A model generated the notes under the pieces. It was not told the DNA's origin. It did not search any database and saw nothing but the letters and a program-made list of their open reading frames with translations. The position numbers were made by a program, and so were the translations under genes. Positions 1 through 12,100 of a stretch of DNA of 64,000 bases are shown here, one piece after another (the first letter of the stretch is position 1; the number at the start of each line of letters is the position of its first letter). The DNA lies in assembly GCF_000003815.2 (NCBI RefSeq), contig NC_049982.1, positions 15,298,769 through 15,362,768 of the forward strand, given 5' to 3'. This DNA is from Branchiostoma floridae. Its lineage: Eukaryota; Chordata; Leptocardii; Amphioxiformes; Branchiostomatidae.

Positions 1-27
1 GCAGCTTTACACGTCTTCAGATCTTAC

Positions 28-86
28 CTGATACGCGTGTCGTCTCCTTTTGCGATCTCCCAGCTACTGTTCAGGCCTAGTATCAG
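28..86 (-). CDS. Possible exon of another minus-strand gene at the window edge
   Basis: On the minus strand there is a strong splice donor (CAG then GTAAGAT, exon ending at 28) preceded by an acceptor-like TTGCACTGACAG. The 59 bp between them read without a stop in one frame (core peptide SSWEIAKGDDTRI). This could be an internal exon of a gene continuing to the left, downstream of the HSF5-like gene on the same strand. It is too short to assign to a family, and a chance pair of splice-like words cannot be excluded. Confidence 0.25.
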
Positions 87-691
87 CTGTCAGTGCAATA
101 GTCTTTTGTTATGTTCTCAGCAACATGAGTTACGTGAGGTGCATTATGACAATGCACAAATCAATAATATTGGACATCTGTTGCCTGTTGCTGACGATGA
201 CAGTCCTACCTCAACAATGCTTTTCATCCATTAACCCAACGTTTAGCCTGTGTAATAGAATGAGAGGTGATCGTTTTTTTTACGAGAGACCAAAGAAAAC
301 ATGGAGATCAGTAGCACTGAATAACAATAACAATAACAAGAGAAAGTCTCACTTCATATGATAGCTGTATTTATATTCAAGCAACTAATTCGGACTTCAC
401 CTCATACATTTTTGTATTTACATTACATTCTATTGTTATATGCTACATTCTGTTCTATTATATCATAATACTACATTTTGAAATAAATATGTATAACAAA
501 TATTGCGTTACTACGGCAGTGATCGCCTTAGTTCAAGAAGGAAGATAGCTTCAGCACAACTATATGCATACGAAGTTGAAGCAATAAATTAGATTTTACG
601 TGGACTCCATCTCAACAGTCCCATTCTATCCGTTAAAATGCTGTTGTTACGTTTCTGAAACGCTGAGTATGATAAGAATGATGTCATCTCA
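87..691. other. Region downstream of the HSF5-like gene
   Basis: AT-rich sequence following the stop codon of the minus-strand HSF5-like gene; it should hold that gene's 3' UTR. I see no canonical AATAAA on the minus strand, only weak variants such as TATAAA near 368. The short open frames in both directions resemble no family I know and look non-coding. Confidence 0.5.
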
Positions 692-1094
692 TTACAGGGC
701 ATCAGCCATTTTCTCCAAAGTCTCCCGCGCCTTAGAGACCAACCACGCATGCGCCCTGTCTTGATCATCGGTGACTTGAGGCATGGGCAGTGAGACCAAC
801 ACCTCCCGTATGATGGACTCGGGGTCACCCAAGGTCGCGGGTATTACGTAATCTGGTTGGGCGTGGGGTTGCTGATAACACGGAGATATCTCACCACTGG
901 AGTTAAGGAAACTGGTTTCACTCAAGAGGCTTTCGTCTGGTGCTAGAGAAAAGGCAACATTGGCTTGGTTGACGTCACTGCCGTTGCTTAGGAACGACGC
1001 TGAGTAGATGTCGTCGACGTCATCTTTGCGTCCTACTTCAAAACTGAAGACGTTAGATGACCAGTTGAAGTCAGGTTCGGCATCAGCGTTGAGA
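692..1094 (-). CDS. HSF5: HSF5-like exon 6 (C-terminus and stop)
   Basis: Residues 321-454 followed by TAA at 694-692. Begins after the acceptor CACCTGACAG. It is rich in acidic and bulky hydrophobic residues (DFNWSSNVFSFE, DDVDDIYSASF), the composition expected of an activation domain, and ends in a short predicted helix (ARETLEKMADAL). Confidence 0.8.
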
Positions 1095-2657
1095 CTGTCA
1101 GGTGAAGTTAAGAAAAAAATGACATCATGAAAATCCCGAATGTCTGCAATAAATGCCTTGTATATGTAATTATAAGTTCGTTATCACTTTTCAGTGCAGA
1201 TAAAATATATTGGCAAACTCGTGCAAAAGGGTCCAAAAGCAGATAACACAAATCAACCATTATCTCCTCAATATGAGTGCTGGATGGTTGCTTTACCTGT
1301 TGTAATAAAGTTTATCCGCTAGGTTGCCCTCCCTGTCTACCTCTCCACAAGACCAGCTTTGGAGAAGAGCTGCAGACTTAGACAGACGCCGTGGAGGTAG
1401 GTATGCGGGCTGCTTGGCATATCGTGGAGGCCAGGCATTTGTGTCCAGCAGGCCGAGGGGAGTGCGCTTGGTGTTTCGAGGCTTCCCACCAGATGTCGCT
1501 GCTGCATAACGGTGGAAACGGTCAGCCACAGGTGACCAGATGGGAAGATAGTGTCGGGACATGGAGGGAAGGCATCGGTCCTCGCGGTAGATCGGTGTAG
1601 GTTGGTCATTCTCATATTCAGGTGAAACGTCTTGTTCGCAGTGAAAGCTTCTGCTCGAAGGTGTATCTAAAGGCAGACAAGGCAAGAAAGAACGCTCAGA
1701 AACTTAGCAAAGAACTAAAGCCGGACGCTGATGCCACATGATTGCTACAAATACTAGTGACAGATTTACCAGCAATGCCATTTTAACAGTTTTAGATAGG
1801 AAGATAACCCTGGAAACATCGGATCAAGCACTCCATAAACAGATTGCTTCTGTTGTGCATCAAGTCAAACTGAGTAGCAACAGTTTTTGTGTCTGTTGAT
1901 GTTTTGAAAGAATAATACTTTAACTACAAACTTGACTGTATGATATCCACATGGCACAGGAATTTAGATACTTCGTTCTGTATTGCTGACGTTAACATGT
2001 CAAAGACAACAGGCACAAAGCGGAATGTCAGCCGGGCGCCATGCGCCAGGTCATACCGGTAGAAAGAAAAGAGCTGTCCTGAGGAGACGTCTTGGTGTTC
2101 TTCCTGCGCACGACCCAAGGCAGAACGGTGTTGTCTCGGGTGAACCACCTGTGGTAGAATGTGTGCACCTGCATACGGATAAACGATTCAGTAGGATTGT
2201 CACAAAACCTCGACATTACCGTTTACTTGAGATTTGACCAGTGAACGAAGTGTCTGTATTCCTAAAGATTTACGCTAATCGTGCTCGACTTGCTTTGAGT
2301 TCTGAGTAAACTCTAGATTTTGCACCCTCATTCCGATTTTTCTGAGTCCTTATACAAATGTTTTTCTGTATCGGCCTCACCTCCTTGCTGTTTGACCTGT
2401 CACAGCCGGGAACGTTCTTCCGGAAGCCGTACAAGTTCAGCTGCCTGACGAAACTCTTGAAGCTTGTTGTTTCGAACACGTGGCAAGTTTCATTTAGAAC
2501 TTCATCACAAAAGTCCAACTCCGTGATGACGACACCTTTACCCTCTTGGTCCCAGACGATGGAGCTATACGATAGAGAAAGACCTTACAGACACTTTTAA
2601 GTATGATACCGAGATGAAGGTGTTTGCTTCAGTGCGTGCGCGCGCGTGTGTGTGACG

Positions 2658-2692
<35 letters not shown>

Positions 2693-3234
2693 GTGTGATT
2701 GTGTTTGTGTTTAGAGGCAGTTAGCCACAGATAGGCAGAAGACAAATAGAATCGACTTGTGTATGATAAACTACAAACCTGTAGTCGGGACTGTCCACCA
2801 GTTTCTTCAGCTTGTTGGGAAAGTTGTCAGCAACACCGATGCCCTCGCAAATGTCTGCTAAGTTCAGCTGCAACGGGGCCAAAGAAAGTTATCACGACAC
2901 GAAAGTATTTTTTAAGTCGCACGTCGATCACATTTTAGATATCCCCAGTAAACTTAAGTTATTGACGACCAAATGTATCAGAATGATCGTACTTAACACC
3001 TGTGACCTTCAGATTTGCATTCTGTACCTGAAGTGACCTTGGTGTGTGGCATTTCCTTGCAGATTTGCTCTGTTTGGGCGTGGTGTAGGACTTTTTGTTG
3101 CTCCGCCGATCCTTGTCCCGAGTACACCTTGCGCCGGGAGTGCCGACATAGCAGTGGTCCGCCTCGGCCGCTTGACTCGCACTACTAGCCCGCACGTGAT
3201 GAGGGGGCTGGCTTGCCCAAGACACATCCGCCAT
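692..3234 (-). CDS. HSF5: HSF5-like heat shock factor family protein (whole spliced CDS span, 6 exons)
   Basis: Predicted nuclear DNA-binding transcription factor of the heat shock factor family. Minus-strand exons: 3028-3234, 2779-2867, 2381-2564, 2057-2168, 1297-1666 and 692-1094. All junctions are GT-AG and keep phase, giving 454 residues and a TAA stop. The HSF winged-helix domain covers about residues 84-186: it begins NFPNKLKKLVDSPDY, continues SIVWDQEGKG, has the recognition-helix block SFKSFVRQLNLYGFRKN, and ends HRWFTRDNTVLPWVVRRKN. The rest is proline-, arginine- and then acid-rich with no heptad HR-A/B trimerisation region, as in the HSF5 and HSFX/Y branches rather than HSF1/2/4. 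The beginning of the domain looks most like HSF5, which is germline-restricted in vertebrates; that subfamily call is from memory. The start is the first ATG after an in-frame stop, in context GGAATGG. It is divergent from KNDC1. Confidence 0.85.
1297..1666 (-). CDS. HSF5: HSF5-like exon 5 (linker region)
   Basis: Residues 198-320 plus two bases; proline- and arginine-rich (for example NAWPPRYAKQPAYLPPRRL), with no coiled coil. The donor AACAG/GTAAAG at 1297 is the one that keeps phase with exon 6. An earlier GAG/GTAGAC at 1341 would break the frame. Confidence 0.75.
2057..2168 (-). CDS. HSF5: HSF5-like exon 4 (end of DNA-binding domain)
   Basis: Residues 161-197 plus one base. HTFYHRWFTRDNTVLPW aligns with the usual F-x-N/H-x-x-F-x-R-D wing and last helix of HSF domains, followed by basic VVRRKNTK. 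Acceptor CCGTATGCAG, donor ACCG/GTATGA. Confidence 0.85.
2381..2564 (-). CDS. HSF5: HSF5-like exon 3 (recognition helix)
   Basis: Residues 99-160. Carries the most diagnostic HSF block: SIVWDQEGKGVVI, then FETTSFKSFVRQLNLYGFRK, with the DNA-contacting SFVRQLN helix. Acceptor TCGTATAG, donor GAG/GTGAGG. Ends in phase 0. Confidence 0.92.
2632..2699. repeat. (GT)n / (GTAT)n microsatellite
   Basis: Alternating GC/GT tract followed by a pure GT run and three GTAT units. It lies inside the 214-bp second intron of the HSF5-like gene. Confidence 0.95.
2779..2867 (-). CDS. HSF5: HSF5-like exon 2 (start of DNA-binding domain)
   Basis: Acceptor CCGTTGCAG, donor CAG/GTTTGT. Encodes residues 70-98 (LNLADICEGIGVADNFPNKL and on through VDSPDY), with helix 1 of the HSF domain (NFPNKLKKLV). 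Ends with two bases of a serine codon that is completed in the next exon. Confidence 0.85.
3028..3234 (-). CDS. HSF5: HSF5-like exon 1 (start codon)
   Basis: Residues 1-69, beginning MADVSWASQPPHH and ending CHTPRSLQ before a CAG/GTACAG donor at 3028. It is a basic, low-complexity N-terminal extension ahead of the DNA-binding domain. Ends in phase 0. The frame is open some 90 bp further upstream to a TAA but has no earlier ATG. Confidence 0.75.
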
Positions 3235-5939
3235 TCCTGTCGCTACAGCTCCGTGTGGCAAAGTGGAGAATAAAAGAATACCGGTCGTTCTTTCAATGAT
3301 TCGAATTCGATTGTTCGAATTAAGTTAGTTCCTTGTGTATCGGCTGTAGCGATATATTCTTACCATAGCCCTATGTCATTGAAGATCATTCCTAGCAAGA
3401 GAGCTGTTCTTGGGTTTTGTCCGAAATGCGTCCACTTTGCAAGGCATTGGAGCAGTAGAGGCACCATGGTACAGCATATCAGAACTTTCTTCAACTTCCG
3501 TCCTACAGTTCGTTCTTTTTCGTAATGTCGCCATCAAATCGCGGTAAAGCCAACAGCCAAACGCGCTTGAGAATGTAGAAATCGTATTGGCACGTCTGTT
3601 CAGGTTTACGACAAACTGGTTTTGTACTAATGGCTTCCAACATAGGCACGCAATGAACTTATGCAGGACGTCGTCCCTATCAAAACGTAACTGCCGGTCA
3701 GGCGAACATGCACGCTCCACTGGTTTTGACTTAGGCTGAAGAACAGTCTAGCGGAACTGAAAGGTATTGCAGATTTCTAGGCTCATTATAAAAACTGGAA
3801 AAAGTATCAATTTTATACTGCATGGAAAACGGAACTCACTTATCTGGTTTTTACATGTACATCTATCAGCAGAAATATTCAAACCCCTCAATATTCTGAT
3901 TATAGCTGACGTTAACGTTAATTTTCTTAATAGGACCTTTAGGTGACGGGTTGATATAAAACTCCAAATGAGTGGGACCATGTTCTTGTGGGAAGTGTTT
4001 GAACCCCTATCAAATCTTTAAGAGCATTAAGATAGAAGAATTTTAAAGTGTTTTTTTTCCGAATGTGAATGACATTGGTTTCCAAGTTATAAACGCTGGA
4101 CGGTAACCTTCAGCATCGATCCGATCTCCCTTGCACACCCTTCTCGTACCCACAATGCGGCGGGTGTCCGGTTTCCAGCCAGCTCGGCAGGCTGGACTTC
4201 CTGTGTACACAACCGCCGCGATTCAAGTTTGCTCGCGCTCGGCCGAGGAATTCTGCCGGCATACCATGCGAGAAGAACACTTTTCCTCGCCTTTCTTTGC
4301 ACTATAGGCTGTGTAGGCGGTATGTGCATGTGTCTGTACTTCCTGGTGCCGTTCAGTGCGCAAAAACGGGCGTAACAACGCAGAACGGCATTCCGTGGTT
4401 ACCCATTCCAGAGCCGGGTCCAAGCGCGAGGCTGACTTTCTAATATTTTCAGAATCCCTGACAAAACAGCTTCAAATGATAATGAGGTGAGTGTTTGACG
4501 TTTCATTCTATCATATGTTTATGTCACTAGCAGTATAGGTTGTTTCTAAACCGTAGATGCTAGTACTACGATGTTGCAAGCCTGATCTGATATCGCACGG
4601 CCGGGTGCAAACACGAGTCGTCTGCATCATGATTTCGAATTCATAACAACGTGGAGTCGTCTGCAACGCCGCACTTATAGACCATAAAAATGTACTTCTG
4701 TAACGCACACGCACGGTGTGATGACCATTTTATTCACATATACCTTTTCACGACGTCGATAGTTAGCCTATAAAATGGCGCAAGGCAGGAAGCAAGACAA
4801 GCTGGGTACCAAATTTCGTCTTCAAACTTGCTACGAGTACGAGTACTATGGCAACCAAGGAGGTTGTAGATGGCATCAGAAAGTTGTACTTCATTTGACG
4901 TAAAGGGCTGTGAACTAAGGAAGAGTCTTAAGAAATGAGGATGAATATCTTAACATCCTAGCCCTAAGTGTAACGTTAACGGTGCGACATGATTTCTGTC
5001 AAGACTCAAACTCAAAGGTCTATGGATAAATTAATATACCTGGATATTATAGATTCATCCTGTCATCAGGTGTGTTCGTGAGTACGTTGTTATCAGGTGA
5101 CTCCTAAATGCTATTGCTACAGCTTTTTAGCATCATATTCAGAGATGGCAGCATTATAGTAGGTTTGTCTGTAGAAGGCAGCAGCGCCACACCCAACATA
5201 CCAAAATAATCATTAAATCAACAGCGTTCTGAATTGTGGATGCAAGACTTTTCAATCTAGCTATAGAAATAGTTTGAAAAAAATCTTTTGCAGAAGAATC
5301 CAACATTCCCTTGTGTAGGTGTATTCTGTCACCTGGTGTTTTTGTCAGGTGCAAGTTTGAGTTACAGGTGTATCACCTGAAACAATGCTAAACAAAAGGT
5401 AGCAGCTCGAGTCATGGAAATATATCCAGAATCTGTAGAGTGTATGAATACGTTTATTGTGCTTAAACTTAACATGATTTGTGATCTCTGTTACTTACTA
5501 TTTTCCCACATACTGTTCCAGGTGTGCTGGACAGGTGTACTATTCTGAAGGCGAGGTCACATGTGGCCATCTGACAGGTATGCAACCCAAGCCCAGTGGA
5601 GTGTCACGGACCATGTGGGCTGAATGTGAAACTCAAGAATGTTTGCAGGAATAATGAAAGAAGTTAACATTGATCAATCTACAGTGCAACACTACTCATA
5701 ACTTGTAAACTGTTCAACCAAATTGGACAGAGGAAGCCAATATGTAAGACTGAGTGCAAGATGAAGATGCTCTATTTTAAATGCTTTCAAAGCCATGTCT
5801 TAAAAAAGGATAAACTGCGGCAGAGTCATATCTGTCCTGTTTTCTTGGCTGACAGAAAAGCATGACTAAGTGTGTAAAGCAGGTGTAAACACAGCACAAA
5901 GGGAGGACGTTTCAATTTCATCTGCACTTGGAGCCCACC
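3235..5939. promoter_or_regulatory. Shared 5' region between the divergent HSF5-like and KNDC1 genes
   Basis: 2.7 kb between the two opposite-facing start codons, so it must hold both 5' UTRs and probably both promoters. CpG is locally richer around 3060-3250 and 4100-4430 than in the introns. Several CAGGTG E-box words occur at 5060-5580. An RFX-like word TACTATGGCAAC is at 4844-4855. No TATA box can be placed with confidence. Open frames here (such as 3376-3720 minus) show no recognisable protein. Confidence 0.4.
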
Positions 5940-6198
5940 ATGGCCGGAATGTTTGACGACTACGAGTACGATATCCTCCCCACACTTCTGGAGGACGAGG
6001 AGAATGTGTCGCTGGCCGATATCTTGGCGCTACGGGACGAGTGTTTGTCGGAGCAGGAATTGTGGGCCATCTGCAGAGAGACTTGCATGGCGCTACGCAG
6101 CATCGAGATGTCCGACTTGTTCCAGACACTCTGCATCACCCCAGAAACGCTCGCCTTCAACGCTGCTGGAAACGTCTGCTTCATGGATATTCTGGATG
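5940..6198 (+). CDS. KNDC1: KNDC1 exon 1 (start; first half of KIND1)
   Basis: ATG in an ideal Kozak context (CCCACCATGG), with an in-frame TAA at 5886-5888 upstream. Residues 1-86 plus one base. An acidic leader is followed by the KIND signature VSLADILALRDECLSEQELW and AICRETCMALRS. Donor GATG/GTAGGT. It is markedly GC-richer than the flanking intron. Confidence 0.9.
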
Positions 6199-9100
6199 GT
6201 AGGTCGCTTTACTAATTTGAATATTGGGATGGTGAGTCATTTTTCTAATTGGAAAATTGAGTGGTGCAGTCAGTTTGCTCCACACTCGGTCATATTTCAT
6301 TTAACTTGTTTTTGTACGCAGTGGCACTATGCCCTACTATGAAAATCAATGGTATTATGATGAATGATCATACTATTTCCTTGTAGTGAAAATTCTTCAA
6401 AAAATGAAAGAGCCCTGATTCATATTGTCCCTAATAACATATATAAGCTGATGTTGCCATCATGTTGTATCAGTTACCAGGGCTTTTGATTTTTGTTCTG
6501 TCTATGGTTTTAAGTTTCCCCCTTATGAAATTAAGAAGTTCAGTTTTTGTTATGACCATTATGATGTCTCCACTCTTTATTTGCAATCTCTCATGTTGGA
6601 GCTTTCTCACGTACCCACTGTAGACATTATGTCACCTGCAAGTGAAAGCCTGTTGTAGGTATTGTTGACGGTTTGCGTAAAAACAAACGTGTTAAGTGCA
6701 GATTACAACAAGGACTTAAGAGGATTTTTTTTTCTGGCAAAGTAATGGGGATAAATGTGCCAGTTCACTATTCACTATTCACTGTCAGGAGAGTGAAGTA
6801 AAACAATTCTATTTAGTACATCAAGCACACTGAGTACAAGATTTCATATGGAAGTATTTGTTTGTAACTGTGTTTGTGAGGTGTTTATGATGTTGAATAG
6901 TGGTTGTGTAGCCAGTGTTTTGGCAATTCTTACTTACAGATGGGTGGTTAGGGTTTTGTTCAGGTGAACTCTGGAACTTACTCTACACATGGCTGGTTCT
7001 GATTGAAAGCTTTAATGCTTTAAAACTGCAGGGTACTACATGTACATGTACTCGTAATCGTATGGTACACCTTGTAGAGCCACCCAAGCCCAGGATTAGG
7101 TTAGACATGAAACAAGGGACAGTACTAAGAGATTATCTAGGTGTTTGGGTCAAACTGAGGTCATTCTGACCCATGAGGTACTGGGGATTGGATGTTTGAC
7201 ATTTGGGAAAACTTTTGAATACTGTAAATTCTTCAAGTATAGCAAGTTATGCAGCTCAGTATTTTACAAGCATTTGTTGGCTGAAAGATATACCTTGGAA
7301 TTTAGGTCACTCACAAATTAAGGAATTTGGATTATTTTTGTATAGGCATTCATCGTAGGTAGAAAAGGAGCATAGAGGAAGTATGAGAATGTTAATGTTT
7401 GTAGATTTTTGTTTTATGTATACAATTGATAGACATTTGTTATCTTTAATGTCTAGATTTTGTTCAAATTTTGTTTCTGTTTTTACACATATTTGTTACA
7501 TGCACATGTCTAGCAGACAGTCCTTGTACCTTAGAGCAGTATATTCTGACTTTCCTGCCACCAAAGCTGTTTCCCCTTTTCCCTCCAAACGTCAGCCTTT
7601 TGATGTACAGTTTTGTTGTCCTCAAGACCTCTTCCTGTCAAGGCTTGTTGCTATGGAGATTATCAACACAAAGGGTGCTGTTGCCCCCAGCAACTGTCAC
7701 TAGCGGAATTCCCTTGTCAACATAATAGCAAGTCACTATTGAGATTTTAGGATAAGAATACAAGCTCTGTTTGAAAAACATTAAAATTCTTGAACACTAA
7801 CTATTCTTTTGGTAAAGAAAGGATTTTCCCATGATTGTATTTGAAAGGGGGCTATTTTTAGCAGGAGAACAATAGGGGTAGAAAATGGCCAGTAAATGAT
7901 ATAATGAAAAAAAAACTTATTTCAAAAGATTTATTTGTGTGTTTGTTTTGCTAGTAATTTATGAATAGTGAGTAGCATGTGTTTCATCTGAACCATTAGT
8001 CAAACCCTCTTATATAATAATGGAGCATATCCAGTAAATTTTCTAACTTCCTCTGCCCTGAGGCAAAAATTATCCTTAAAAGAGCTGATGACAAGAGACA
8101 TGACAATCTAATTATTATCTATTTTACCACAGTTGGATGTCACCAAACTCTCACTCAGCATGCTGGATTTTCTTGGGATATCATATAGCACTTGCAGGTC
8201 GGGTGTTTGTCCAGGATTAGACTTTTCTTGTTTGACAATATCCAGGGATTATGTACTTTGTTGAGTATGCCTGGCTGCACTATTGATTTCAACATAGTGA
8301 CAAATCTACTAACTTGTAATATTTGAGGATTCTAGTTGTATCCTCTTTTCTGAAGGTCAAAGTCCTTTGCATTTTTAAGGACTGCTATTACCATAATATT
8401 AGTTATGTAAACAATATTTATCAAAAAAAGAGTCTTGTAAGGCTTCTTGCCTTGAGTAAAAATGACGAGAGACAAGACAAGAAAACTCGTATTCCTATAT
8501 GAAAGCAGAGTGTGTTACACATGCGTTCACTGGTTACAGGTGTGCTTTGCTATGACCAGGGGTATTTGCAGAAGTGCCCAGGTGAATTGTCTGGGCACCA
8601 TTCAGGCCCACAATGGTCCCAGCTGGCCTATTCATGTCCCATCGCAGCTGTGACGCTAATTTGCATAAGATGGAGCTTCGTACTCCATTAATTCTCACCT
8701 CTGGCAAAAGCTGGTGGTACGAAGGTTACCTACATTGTATACAGGACAGACTGTCTAGAACAGTTTTTTTTTATAAGTAAAGATGAATTCAATAGCCAGT
8801 TAAATGAAGTACTTTGTGTGGGGTTGTAGTATAAGTATTGTATTGTAAAATGGCAGCTACATTGTAAGAGACATTGTTCATTAATTTTATGCAAAATAGG
8901 GCCACACAACAATGGAGAAGCTACATTTTGTAGGTTGTGGAGTTTGACCCATGACACATTGATCTTGAGAGCAAACCTGTCACCCTGTAAAATTATGAAA
9001 ATTCATTCATCTTGTTTACAGGTTTCAATAAATTGCTGTGTAGATGAATAAAATCCATGTTGCCCTCATATGCACAATATTTCTATGGTGGCCACAGGTG

Positions 9101-12100
9101 GAAATTGAACCTCACATACAGAGGAAGGCTTCAGGAAGCACAATGATTTTGATTTGATGGATCAAGATTATGGCCAAAATCATAGGCATGTATCAGTGCC
9201 CAGGCTAAGTAACAGCCTTTTTTTGCTCAGCGTTGTGTTATACACTTGCCAGTATATATCCTCAGGGGTTTTGGAAAGTGTATTGGATATTTGACAACCC
9301 ATTTTTCCATGACACAAAATATTTCATTTGATATCCTTGACCAACTTTAAGGGAATGCCCCAAATTATGCATATTATAGGATATTTGGAGCTTTTCCAGT
9401 TTGGAAAAAAGTAGTTCTGTAATTAAAGTAAATGCATTTTCTTTTGTGCTTATTTTATTTTGCAGTATTGAAAAGGTAAAAGGATTTGCGGTTGCTGTTG
9501 AAGCTAGCCTGTAGAACAATTATAGAATTAGAAAACATCTATTTCATGTATTTGAAGGGTGAGGATTTAGCCTTAAGGGGTCACCAAAAATACCACAAAA
9601 ATATTCTGTGAACATTCCAAGATTTACAGTAATTTGTTATCATAGTTAATTCTGCTCATGGAGGTCCCTTGAGAGAAAGTTAGAAGATAATTAATTCTTT
9701 TTTATTCCTTGTCTCTTCATCAAAGCAGGAATCTAATGTGTCACTATCATTTCATTATTGTTGAAGAATTCTATTCTCCACGCCCTAGCCCACTTATTAA
9801 TATTGGGGGCATGTAATATGTTAATTTGGTGTGTATTGATTGATTAATGGCTTTGTGATATCTCTCAGTTTGAATAAGCTCCCTCGTAAAATTGAATTCA
9901 TAAGTATCCAGAAATGTCATGGGGAAAACGCATCTTGTCATGGTAGTGTTTTTTGCAGGAGCAAGAAGACTGATTACCGATGGAATTTATCTTTCATTTT
10001 AATAACAGTTACTGTAGCATAAGCATTTATGTTGTGGCGATACCCTTTCTGTCTGTTTGAAATTCTTAGTTGGGCGCTGAGCACTTGAAATATAAAATTA
10101 ACGGATTTTAGTCCATCACTTGCAGGGATATGTGCACGGCAGGGCCATCTGTAGTAAAACTATAAGTCTCTCAGGCCTCCAGGGACCAGTAGCTAACCTG
10201 TGCACGGTAAAATGTACCAGGAAGGCAGGCCTGGAATAAACTTGTTTTATTAGGGCAAGGTGACAGTTTTAGAATACATCCCTTTTATCTTGTCATGTTG
10301 AACACATAAATGCCCTGCAGACACCCACTAGGTTTTGCTTGCAGCCATTTCTCCAATTATTCTAATATTCCCCATGAAGCCATGCCTTACCAAGATGTTT
10401 TTATTGCTTTCAGTAGGCCCCAAACCCTCCTTTCTTCCAAGCCTTTATGTCGTCTTCCTTCTTCTTTCAAACTGCCAAGCTTAGCCTCATGAATTCCTTG
10501 AGTTTACAATTTTTCAATGTTGATGGAAATGGTCCCAGCATTACCTTTAAGCAGGCTCAGTCCAAAGCACTGACAGCAAGAGTTATGGTAATAGCAGCTC
10601 ATCTTTGGGCACACATGAAATTCATCTGACATTGTAAAATATTTTCACTTGCTAGTGAATACCCCGTCATTTATTACAGCTTTATTGATATCAATACATC
10701 CTCCTACCAGGGGTATAAACACGACTGGTTACAAGTGTGGAATATTAATAGACAAATTTTTATCATTTGAAAAAGAGCTTACAGGGAACTAAGTGCAATT
10801 TTTGTTATCAATATTGCTCAAAACAGTGTTGATAATCATCTCTCGTCCAATCATCCAATCATTATAGCCCTATTATGGTATTTAGTAATATCAGGATAAA
10901 TGTTGTTTGTCCCCCTCCTTACGTTATTGACTCAGCATACTTGATGCCAGGGCATACTTATTGGATTACCGACCAATATATGTATAAGCAGTACCAACGG
11001 TGATAAATGATATTGAACAACTTTCAACTTAAATCCTTTTCGCCCCAAAGCCAGTATCATACCACCTACTCTGTTGTGGGGGATACAGGCAATGTCAAGG
11101 ACATGGAAACATGAAGAACGAAATTCAGGTCAAAACAAACCTCAAAACTTACGTTTAACTGTCCATCTTAACCGTTTATTCTATAGAAAATGTCATATGG
11201 TGATATGGGAGTATCCATCCTCAGACTTTTGGGCCTGCAGCTTTGGAAGTTTCCATCTTCTTTAATGGCAACTTTTTTGTCCTCAAACTGCATGTTACAG
11301 GTGAGCATTTTGTGCTCTGAGCTGCCAATCCTGCCATGTGACGTGCGTGCACAATCCTCCAGCTTTGCCGGGCCAGTTGTAAAACTCTGTTTCCCTGTAC
11401 ACCATTACTGCCACCAGGCAGGTACAGCCCCGGGATGAATGTGAAGATTGCTAGCCTACTTACTTTGGGCTGGCAGGTTGATCTAGTAATTTACAGTCAA
11501 GCCTTTATCGCCAAGTCTGCTAATTACTGCTCGTTGCTAAAGCTTTGCTGTAGGCCCACTCTTCACATCGTGCATACACAACGGAAGATTGGCAGTGTGA
11601 CAAACTACTGAATATGTCTCTGACATCCAAAAGGGCAAACACTACATTTAGGTGTAGAAGAAATGAAAATTGCATTCACAGGTATTAGTCTAAGTCTTGA
11701 GTTTCAAGAGTTGGTGCATACAATGTACCTTTTGCATACATACCAAGGCCACAGTAAGTTGAAAAACTTGATTTTATGGATGACATCCGCAGGTGCATTA
11801 CTTTTCACCAGTTCTAAAACAGTAAAAGAAACACCTCTTCTGACTAACTGAGGCTCCATGCAAGTCCGAAACTCGCTGACCCATATTGCTGCAAAAGGCC
11901 AACATGCGCTTTACCCTCTGATAGTGTACAATGTACTTCTTTGAAATTGCTTTTGTCAATATGTCAGACATTGATTACTTCAGCTGAGTCTGCTAAGATG
12001 AACAAGACAATCTACATGTGCCTCCTACAAATAAAGTTTCTTGTGATACACTGTCCTGTGGTTCATTTTGTATTACCAGCTTTGTAGTCCTGTGTTCAGC

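Noticed and set aside
3376-3720. 114-codon minus-strand frame upstream of the HSF5-like start, considered as a 5' coding exon
   Set aside because: No phase-compatible donor joining it to the HSF exon, which already has a good ATG after an in-frame stop; no domain.
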